Assembly (NCBI GenBank): GCA_013368495.1
Contig: LUCH01000051.1
Coordinates: 149,183-213,182, forward strand
Length of the DNA: 64,000 nt
Source: Paragonimus heterotremus
Lineage: Eukaryota; Platyhelminthes; Trematoda; Plagiorchiida; Troglotrematidae
Reading direction: 5' to 3'
Shown here: in pieces, positions 10,901-19,259 of the stretch
Layout of the letters: each line of letters opens with the position of its first letter
How positions within the stretch are numbered: position 1 is the stretch's first letter
Translations under genes and position numbers: made by a program
Notes under the pieces: generated by a model
The model's input: only the letters and a program-made list of their open reading frames with translations
What the model was told of the DNA's origin: nothing
The model's database searches: none

Positions 10901-12634
10901 AGAGCTTAGTTGCCATTACTGAAACGTCACTTCCGTCGTGTCGCGGTTTTTTAATTTCGATAAGTTATACTGTTGGGCTTTTTGGAAAGAACTACTAAAC
11001 CCAAATTGTGTTACCGTTGAAGTTCTTTGGTAGATCACATCTTTGTCGGGACCAAGAGCTGTACCGTAACCCATCACTACGGCAACACATTCACAGGACC
11101 GTGAGCACATCAGAATGAACAGTGGAAAACGTTTTGTCTTTAGTAACTTGTACACCGGATCGCTGATCTTGGCGACCGAATGTAGGATATTTTTCAACTT
11201 TTTCAGTCTTCGCCTGTTTCACTACGAACGTTTTACTTCCGGCGCATTAGTGCCCGATCACGTATAAAAAATAAACCCAACAATAATCTGCTCGTAACAT
11301 TTGAAAGAACTCGACCAAACTAACAGTCGATCGTTCAAGTAAACACATCAATGTAAGTTCATATATTAGTCAGTTCAGAAACGTGACGGATATCACTGTT
11401 CGGTATAATTACTGTGTGTATGACAACTACTATTCCCATTTGATTTTTTGGGTTTATTTATGATTTCTTCGAAAATCACAGTAAAATCAGTCCCCTTGTA
11501 AAACAAGACTGCTTATCTGAATATAAGGAATTGTTTAATCGGAATATATGGCAACTTTCGTCCAGTTAATTCTCCACATAACATATAGTGGAGAGTTAAT
11601 TATTATCAATTCTTGGAAGAATTTTCCGCTTGTGTGATCTTACTCGAGTTTTTCGTTTTACTAACTTTTGCTCAAAAATCGAACAATTTTCTATAACGGG
11701 AAGATATAATTTAGCGTTGTTGAATGCTCTGCTTAAGCGAAAAGCACTTCAGGCATCACGTGATTTTATGGTAAAGTTGCTGAGTAGGTTCAAGCAAACT
11801 CGATTAGTTTGGACTACATTGGGAAGGGAAAACTTTTGAGTAGATTTTGCAAACTTACTGTTGTTACAAAGTTTCACGTTGCAATTTTTTCAGGTTACCA
11901 CTGAATTTAAGCTTCCAATTTAAACATTTTTATTGCAGCTTAAAAACTATACATGTTTGTTGTTGAATTTGCTGAGGTATACTGAGGAGTTTTGTTTTCA
12001 TTCCAGAGGGTTGGTTGGCAACATATAAATTAGTTGCCCTGCCTGACATAGAACCGATTCCTTATTTTTAATGATAATTCACGTCCATTTCTTCTTGGAC
12101 ATTTTCTTTCAAATGTTGAAACTTTGTGCTTGACAGCATAACGTGAAATTAGTATGTGGCCATCTTACAGCGTTAATATTGTGTATGTTTTTCCTCATTA
12201 TACCCTCACTCATAAAGCATTTTAATTTGTTTACTCTTTTATCGTTCTTTCAGTGAGTAAATGCCATTTGCAATAATGACTAAAACCTCATGATGCCGAT
12301 GTGTATTTGGTGCATAACCGAAATATCTGTATAAGACCATTATCTTGAATGTTTTAAATTTAACGCGCAACCTTCACAAGAATTAGTGAAAAACTAACCA
12401 ACAATCGCTCATTTTTAATAAGTGGCAAATAGCTGGGAGTTTCTTTGATGTACGGCTAACATCATTCATATATAATCATCGTTTTCCAAATCTCTTCTAC
12501 TTTTCGAATCATGGAACTCACTGAACACGTTCATCGGCAATTTAATTACTTACATTTGCCAGGATATTTTGACCAAGCATTTCAACCTAGTTGGTTATAG
12601 AGAAAACATTTACACCACGAGCTGAGCATTTTAT
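4949..12634. other. Long stretch without recognised genes
   Basis: About 7.7 kb of AT-rich DNA. A short (TA)n run lies near 5291-5303. A 15-bp match to the right end of the window lies at 5809-5823, listed separately. Open frames up to about 100 codons (5867-6175 minus, 7075-7311 minus, 8234-8485 plus, 10098-10376 plus, 10916-11197 minus) show no motif, no convincing splice sites and no family I recognise. A small hairpin (CTCCAC...GTGGAG) lies near 11573-11596. Confidence 0.45.
5809..5823 (+). repeat. Short dispersed repeat shared with 62448-62462
   Basis: The 15-mer GTCAGCCCAGTGACT occurs here and at 62448-62462 in the same orientation, with weaker similarity on both sides (a T-rich stretch and TGCYG before it, GCG/GGC-rich bases after it). 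It probably marks two decayed copies of one dispersed element. The type of element cannot be told from this much. Confidence 0.35.
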
Positions 12635-12694
12635 ACAGAGTTCGAGATTTTGCTAGCAATAAATGCTAGTTTATCTCGAACCACTCAAACTCTG
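12635..12694. repeat. Imperfect hairpin
   Basis: GTTCGAGATTTTGCTAGCA (12640-12658) pairs with TGCTAGTTTATCTCGAAC (12664-12681) around an ATAAA loop. Further out, CAGAG pairs with CTCTG across a bulge. The inner six pairs and the outer nine are perfect. It could be a small foldback repeat or a structured RNA; there is no evidence of transcription and no second copy was seen. Confidence 0.45.
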
Positions 12695-14684
12695 GTTTTT
12701 CAACGTAACGAAAATCAAACGACCCATCTTATTTTTATTGGGGACAGAGAAACGGCGCGTAACATGTAAATTTATTTACTTGACCTCAAATGAATTCATG
12801 AGGATGCCCCACTGAAAGCTGAAGAAGTTAGTCTCACATTAGGGAGACCGGACAAAGCGATCAATAATCATTAGTGTGATTATGTGGACAGTCAACTGTT
12901 CGATGAGGTGACCAACGTTATAATAAGGTCGATCCGGTCGAACAAATTTCGTCTAGTAGAATAAAGTTTAGTCAGAGTTTGCAAGTGTTTTCTTAATATA
13001 AAAGCGGACAGATGAGACGGATATCCGTTGTGTTAAAATAGGGCATGAATTGGATGACTTGCCGGCATTAAGCCACACCAACATACGCTAACTTTAATTG
13101 AGTTAGGATTATAGGAATTTACAATCAGCCAGTTGATCAAATGTATCGGCAAATTTGCGGTAGTTAGACGTACTGCTGCACTGACATTCGGTTGTCTGTA
13201 ATTTTTTTCATGGCTCACTATACCAACTCACTCGCCTGCTGTGCTCGAACATATTTGCATGTACGGGTTCACAGACATGTAAACTATTACGAATCGAACT
13301 GAAACAGTTGAATTAGATGTAAGCTACTAACGCACTTAAAATGACCGTATTCAGTGATGTTATTACTATATCACGGTTTCCGCGGCTGTTTTTTGAATCT
13401 GACAACATGGGATACGTTTCTCTTTAGATAGAACAGGAAAACTTTCTACTTGCATCTGAGCTTTAAGCCACACGGTCAACTATAGTAGCAGTCGACTGTA
13501 CTAATTACGGGCCATGAGATTTCACCTATTCTGCAATGTATAAGTTAAAAAACATGACTCGTTTTTGTGGGCTTCACTTTGCTGTATACTCCTAGTTGCA
13601 TAAAATGCTGGTTCATTTGTGAACATTCATTGTTGTCGTATTAGCAAATGGCCTGTTTAATCTTTGTGATTTGACAGAAACAGTCTTGCTCAACTGATCA
13701 CTCCTATTCAAGTGGCTGTGTAAAACGTGGACTGTACCCGAGTCTTGCTGGTAAACAAAATGTGTTATAAACAGTAAAAAATTTCATACACAGAAGACTT
13801 TTATGGTGCATACTGTATTGGAGCACTGAAAGAATTACTCTTAGGAAATGAGCAATAGGTGCCAAGGTTTTATTCGCTTGGCTATAATTAGTGCTCAGAT
13901 GATATGTGATGTAAACTTCAAGTATGAAAATGAACTACAACTGGTGACCTTACCTCAACATCACACTGCAGGTGATGCTAAGTTTGGAATTTCGACTGTG
14001 ACCACTTCTATTCATTGCAGATCCAGTAAATTCATGAATAGTCAGATGCATTTATGACAGGAGAAAAAATGCTGTTTTGAAGCTGTAAATAATTTGTTCA
14101 TTGGTTTAACTATATGAATATGGAAATCCTTATATGGTTAGTGGTTCTCCTACAACAGCTTCTTTCCCGGTTTCTCGTGTAAAATGACATTATTCCGAAT
14201 CGCTTTTTTAAAAATGACTGGCGAGGAATTTGCACGGCTTTCTTCCATATACGCTCCGTAGACTTATACACAGTCCATAAGAACGTAGCCAACCCACTCA
14301 TTATAACACATCATCCACACGGTTACAATTATCGATATACCGATCGTCAAACAACGTTGGTCATTCCTGTAGGGGCCTAAAGAACAGAAAGATCAACCAT
14401 AGTGCATTAGTACAGGACGTATTTTTCTCCTATTCCACCTGTGTATGTTTTGTTATGTCTACTGGGAAGAAACCGCGGGTGGCCAGAAAGCCATCGTGGT
14501 AACACATAATTCGGGGGGCATAGTGGATATTCAGCTAAGGCTAGTAACCAACACCATCGGTAAAGTGGACCATCGTGCCCGCGTGAAAACGCAGCGAGTG
14601 GAACATGGAGACCGTTATACTGCGTTGAGGCCAACTGAACATGGTGAAACACCTTTTCGACAAATTGCCAAAATAATCACTTAT
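12695..14684. other. No recognised gene
   Basis: AT-rich DNA with short open frames only. Overlapping frames of 111 codons (14445-14780, plus) and 81 codons (14407-14652, minus) lie in slightly GC-richer sequence next to the inverted repeat at 14685-15000. They may be part of that repeat; I do not recognise a protein in either. Confidence 0.45.
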
Positions 14685-15000
14685 CTTTGGTTAAGCCACA
14701 ACGAGTTGAAATCCAAAAGAGCTATCGGCTTTGAAACGTTCCTACCCTCCCGGAGAGCCTTTATCAAGCGATTTAAATAAGAAAATTAACATACATACAT
14801 ATATACATCCTACTGATAGCCTCTCTACACACCGCATGTGTAACACGCAAACAGGTACCATTTGATGATTGCCTAATTGGAAACTTGTACATTGTAAATT
14901 TTTTTAATTTAAATTGTTTGATAAAGGCTCTCTGAGAGCGTCGAAACGTTGAGAAGTCGATAACTCTTTTGGTTCTTAACTCGTTGTGGCTTAACCAAGG
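14685..15000. repeat. Divergent inverted pair with hammerhead-like core, possibly Penelope-like
   Basis: The left arm (14685-14780, read on the minus strand) and right arm (14906-15000, plus) match over about 95 bp. Each starts with an AATTTAAAT-like stretch, then TTGATAAAGGCTCTC, a short loop, a GAG-rich return strand, GAAACGTT or GGAACGTT, CTCTTTTGG and AACTCGTTGTGGC. The 5' ends face each other across about 125 bp. The TTGATAA / hairpin / GAAA order resembles a hammerhead core, and such motifs are known in the terminal repeats of Penelope-like elements. No Penelope RT or GIY-YIG domain is visible nearby, so the class is an inference. Confidence 0.55.
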
Positions 15001-17261
15001 AATTACTTAATAATGAATATCAGCACAACGCACAATACGTTTTCTCATATCCGTTTCGTTTATGGCTCGGAAGTACTAAATCGCTCATGCATCAAATTTA
15101 TCCGATCCGTTTTCTACTTAAATTTTACAGTTTTGTCACCCACTATATCTCACCCGACTGTGAACTGTGAGGTTTATTAACGTTTACTCAACCAAAAACA
15201 TGAACCTGATGTGGTCTGTTCGGTGGGTACTCATCAAATCACGCAAAGAACTTAAGGTTGCTTTGGCAAGTGTGCATACTGAAATGCCCACCGGAACTCA
15301 TGAGAATATTCCACTGATAACTGTTTGCAACGTTTGGAAGATCGTTTCTGGGAAAGGCAACAACAGATTTGGTCTGGCAAATGTACACTGCTTAAAGTAC
15401 CCGGTTTGTTTTACGAAGGGTGACCTTAAGATTGGGCAGAAAGCTGTTAGTAAATTCCAAATAAAATGTGTTAGCTTAGTCTACCAAAAATCTGAATGAT
15501 GAACAAAAATATTCTCAGTTGAAAACGTCAACAAATAAACGGATATCAAATACGTGGTTTTTAACAGACCCGAGGTTATCTGTTTGTTAACATGTAACAT
15601 TCTGTTCAGTTAGACTAAGAAAGCATTTAGGAAACACAGAAACGATTATTACAGCCTAGATTTTCAATGACAGGAGCTGATACTTGGTATAGGTTACGGT
15701 TCAATGAATGGAAACAAGAGAAAGGGCGTACTACAATTTCCGTGTTTGCGCTTTCCAGCAACCATTGAGGTTAGCTGTACTGATTGGATGGTCATCTTGC
15801 ACTGTTTATGCTTTTGTGCAGTTTTATTTTAAAATAACTTGACGCGATTACGATCCAAATATCACCACATCAACGCAAAGTATACGAACGTTAAGAGTGA
15901 AATGAAGCAGGCGTCCTTTGCTAGGTGTTAAAATAGGGTCTTTGGACACGTTTCAAATACAATCTAGGTTTCCATTTACACTAGGCGCAGAACTAAATTC
16001 TAGTCATATTACTGAGACGATGTTGAGTGTTTGCTGTGGTCAACGCGGACTACGCGGTTCCATATTTCTCCGTTAGTTTTTCAGTTCGTCAATTTAATCA
16101 AACACATTAGCTGGAAATTCAGCGACGGTTGTTGTAGTATATATATATATATCACGGATGGAGTCGGTAAGCTAGCAATTGGAAGGTAAAATATCCAGTC
16201 ATGGAATAGTGAATCTTGAAAAATGGTTGACAACTTATAGACACGATTGTAAATAAATGAACGCTAAGTGATGCGCATTAACAACAATGAGTGATGAGGT
16301 ATCCTGGATGGGATGATGGTAGATACCGAGTTGACCTACCTGTGGTTTTCTCTGTCGTTTCATAAATTCGCCGGAATGTCGCTGATATTGATGCAGTCAA
16401 TTTGTGGACGTACATTTGCATGTAGGTTCATAATTGTCACGTTCAGAAACCCTTCTAGATCACTATAAAATGGATTAGTAGGCGACGTTTTTGATTAGCA
16501 AAAATCGATAACGTAAATGTCTTTATTTACAGGGAGACCAGAGATTATTGTTATGTCAGCGATATGCGCGCATTGGTTAATATCATACAGACAATGAAGT
16601 AAGCATAGGCCAAAAAACTGTTTTGTTTATCTTAAACTTCTACTATTGATTCACTTAATTTATTTCACTTTCTTTCAAATAGCACTAAACTTGAGGAAAA
16701 ATTTCCCACAAACCGCTCGCTGATCAAATGCGTCCACTTTTTATTCAGTAACTATATTTTTCTCCAAAAGTCTCATCAAACATTTGAATCACTGTTTCAT
16801 GAAACTAGGCGGCACATCTAACGTAGTTGTCATAATATCCTTGTGGTGGAGAGAACGCTGTCATTATATTTGATCAGTGTTTACCCGCAAAACGGCATTT
16901 TAGTTTTTTCATAATTTTTGTTTATATTTTTTCTATGTATTAAAGTGTGCTTCTAAGTTCATCGAACAAGTTCGTAAGTGATTGTTTGCCTATCAGATGC
17001 AATTAAGTTCTAGTCGACTCAACTTGTCTTGAGTGGTCAACATCAGCTGACCGTGAGTGAACCCGGAATTGTTCAGTTAGAATATTAGAAATGACGGCTA
17101 TTTTGGAGCGAAATAATTTCAACAATGCGTGTTGACTGACCTTCGTTGTGATTGTGTCAATTTCACCGGAAAGCAGAAGAAGAACTTCTAAGATATCTGC
17201 ACCAGATTTTCTACGAATGAAGTCAAATAGGTTGGGTGTCGTGTTTAACATGTTATTGACT
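15001..17261. other. No recognised gene
   Basis: AT-rich DNA. A short (AT)n microsatellite lies at about 16139-16152. The 110-codon frame at 15167-15499 (plus) has no recognisable motif. Confidence 0.5.
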
Positions 17262-17386
17262 AATGGATTGAGAATCACATTCAGAATGTGACTCCGATTA
17301 CAACACTCCTGAGGAAGGTCACCTAAGGTGGTTGAAATGTAGAATATTAAAACTTGCTCACAACGTTGTGTTATTCTCAATCCATT
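17262..17386 (+). repeat. Inverted-repeat unit enclosing a hammerhead-like core
   Basis: Perfect 14-bp inverted repeats, AATGGATTGAGAAT (17262-17275) and ATTCTCAATCCATT (17373-17386), bracket the unit. Inside are a perfect hairpin CACATTC-A-GAATGTG (17276-17290), CTGAGGA (17309-17315), a stem formed by AGGTCACC and GGTGGTT, GAAA (17334-17337), and the palindrome CACAACGTTGTG (17359-17370). CTGAGGA / hairpin / GAAA fits the hammerhead CUGANGA...GAAA core, but a convincing stem I directly next to the core is not seen. The 178-codon minus-strand frame across 17003-17539 runs through this repeat and is probably not a gene. Confidence 0.5.
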
Positions 17387-18773
17387 TGTCAAGATGTGTT
17401 TCTGTTTATTTTTTGTTGTTGAAAAGACTGTATTCACTTGAATAAAAACTTCCCGCGAAACAAATTTCATCATGCACACATAAACGTAAGACGGTGAAGG
17501 GCAGTATTGTTCAAAACCGTTTCGTGTGTGCACACACACGGTTCACTTCAACTCTACATCATACGTTTTACTGAATAAAAAGTAGTGCTCAAAGCGAAAC
17601 GGTCGTCGAGTACCTGACGCATAAATATACCAGTGCATCCCATAAAAACCTACGTTATTTTTATACGAAATTACTATAGCACTCAAAAATCCGACAAACA
17701 CGCATGTCTTAATTTCAATCAAATAGTAATCATTATTGTTTGTTGTATCGTTATCATAGGAACGAAAATTGATTGATTTTTCGCCTAAAACAATATCACA
17801 TATGTTTAATGGAGTTAAAAGCAGATGCGCCCGTTGAAAAATAAATGTCATTTTGGAGATAAAATTCGTTTCATTTACGTAGGAGTCTGCTCAATCACCC
17901 GTTTATTTTGAGCCGTTCTCGGTCGATCGACGTTAGTTTATTCGTAAAAGACTGTGAATTATAGATCCACAACTAAAACATCAGCAAGCATCATTCTTAA
18001 CCGCCGTCTGTATTCTGTGACAAACGTAAACTTTTTAAGAAGTTTCGTTTCGGTAACCTGTCAAAACACTTCAACTTGAACGGTGATCAGTCTTAAACAG
18101 AAGAAAACAAATCTGTTTTTCTATCTTGGTCAGTTGTTCCAACTTAGCTGTCTATGTTACAGCTGACAACCGAGCCCTGCTAGAACAACAAATCGGGAAA
18201 GACTTAAAAATTTTCAACACAACAAATTTGCTAACTCTGAAAGTTTGAACTTACAGACCACACCGGTCAACTCATTGCTCTGGAAAACAATTAGTTACTG
18301 AGTTTAGTTCTACCATGTAAATCGCACATAAACACCAGTTTATCAAGCGGTTGGTCAATATATCACAACTACTGAGGCAGTCACAAAGAATTCAGTTTGC
18401 AAATGATGGCTTCCAGCTCTCTGAAATCACTTAGATAATGAGGACTCACAGCAAATCTCTGACAAGTATGTGGGACACTCGTGAATTTTGTAATATACTC
18501 CTTTTTTAGGGAAACTTTAGGTTAAGCTTAGGCCTAACGATCAGCAAAATCCGCGAACGTGTATTAAGAAGTCTTGATTCAAAGCAGAATGTTTATTTTG
18601 CCTGTCAAGATTACACCCCTATTTTCAACCCGAAAGTTATCTATAGCAACTTTATACCTAAAAATGGTCCATAAACGTTGTCCGTTATTCTGGTACTTAC
18701 CGTAAGCAGCATCACGAAAGTCTTCAGTATTCTGACATACGGTAGTTTTAGCTCTACTATTGCTCGTCTTCAT
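17387..18773. other. No recognised gene
   Basis: AT-rich DNA between two repeats. The 102-codon minus-strand frame at 17543-17851 shows no motif. Nothing else was noticed. Confidence 0.5.
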
Positions 18774-18898
18774 AAAAACATAACATTACTGGTGAGTAGC
18801 AAGGGATTTGGTTAATTTCAAATTGAACATCACCCACAATTGATCCAAGCAGCTTTCGCAATCCCATAGACTTTCCAGCCGGCCCGTTTCGAAAGCAA

Positions 18899-18943
18899 GC
18901 ATTAGACTTGAGTTTCGCTCTCATTAGAGCTCGTCAGTAGTGC
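18899..18943 (-). ncRNA. Hammerhead ribozyme with intact core, left arm of locus B
   Basis: Read on the minus strand: stem I 5' GCACTA, core box CTGACGAG, stem II CTCT-AATG-AGAG, core box CGAAAC, short stem III ACTCAAGT, cleavage triplet GTC, stem I 3' TAATGC. All invariant hammerhead bases (CUGANGA and GAAA) are present. Stem I has one C-A mismatch in six pairs. Stem III is only about three pairs with a tiny loop, as in the minimal or dimeric hammerheads of retroelements. Known hammerheads in schistosome Sm-alpha SINEs follow a similar tRNA-like promoter. Cleavage would fall after the C at 18905. Activity is inferred from the core, not shown. Confidence 0.8.
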
Positions 18944-19048
18944 ATATCATCACCACTGCCGGGACTTGAACCACGGACATACTGTTCACAAGGGAAAGTG
19001 GTTGAGTGTTCACATATGATAATTCGGTCGTGCCTAACGTGAGGTCAA

Positions 19049-19103
19049 TGGCACAGTGGTAAACACGGTTGCCTCATGAACAGCATGTCCGTGGTTCAAG
19101 TCC
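19049..19103 (+). promoter_or_regulatory. Internal RNA polymerase III promoter (boxes A and B), right arm of locus B
   Basis: Box A TGGCACAGTGG (19049-19059) and box B GGTTCAAGTCC (19093-19103) both match the tRNA-type consensus exactly, 33 bp apart. They lie directly upstream of the hammerhead, so a transcript from this promoter would contain the ribozyme. The left arm keeps box B but lacks box A, so only the right arm has a complete promoter. Confidence 0.75.
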
Positions 19104-19121
19104 CAGCAGTGGCGACGATAT

Positions 19122-19166
19122 GCACTACTGACGAGCTCTAATGAGAGCGCAACTCGAGTCTAGTGC
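19122..19166 (+). ncRNA. Hammerhead ribozyme with one core change, right arm of locus B
   Basis: Stem I is perfect over six pairs (GCACTA 19122-19127 with TAGTGC 19161-19166). CTGACGAG (19128-19135) and stem II CTCT-AATG-AGAG are intact. The second core box reads CGCAAC instead of CGAAAC, so the invariant A13 is C (position 19150). Stem III is the self-complementary ACTCGAGT, ending in the GTC cleavage triplet (C at 19160). The A13 change should greatly reduce cleavage; otherwise this is the best structural copy. Confidence 0.78.
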
Positions 19167-19259
19167 TTCTTTCCGAAAGGGACCGACTGGAGAGTCTATG
19201 GGAATGCGATAGCAGCGATCAATTGTGGATGATGTTCACCTTGGAAAAAAAACATAACA

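Larger units (their letters stand above)
18774..19259. repeat. Family 1 composite, locus B: divergent pair of tRNA-derived/hammerhead arms with flanking direct repeats
   Basis: The left arm (about 18824-18993) reads on the minus strand and the right arm (about 18994-19240) on the plus strand. The 5' parts abut with almost no spacer. The right arm has leader, box A, box B, hammerhead, a CCGACTGG segment, a GCGATCAATTGTGG tail and an A-rich end. The left arm has the same order but starts near the TGAACAG just before box B, so it lacks box A. The 12-bp direct repeat AAAAACATAACA (18774-18785 and 19248-19259) flanks the whole pair like a target-site duplication. The better preserved hammerheads suggest this copy is younger than locus A. 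Confidence 0.8.

Noticed and set aside
14407..14780. Overlapping 81- and 111-codon frames on opposite strands
   Set aside because: The plus frame ends inside the inverted repeat arm at 14685-14780; both are probably repeat-derived and neither shows a motif I can name.
17003..17539. 178-codon minus-strand open frame
   Set aside because: It runs through the inverted-repeat unit at 17262-17386, has no recognisable domain and no clear splice context. Long chance frames occur in repeats.
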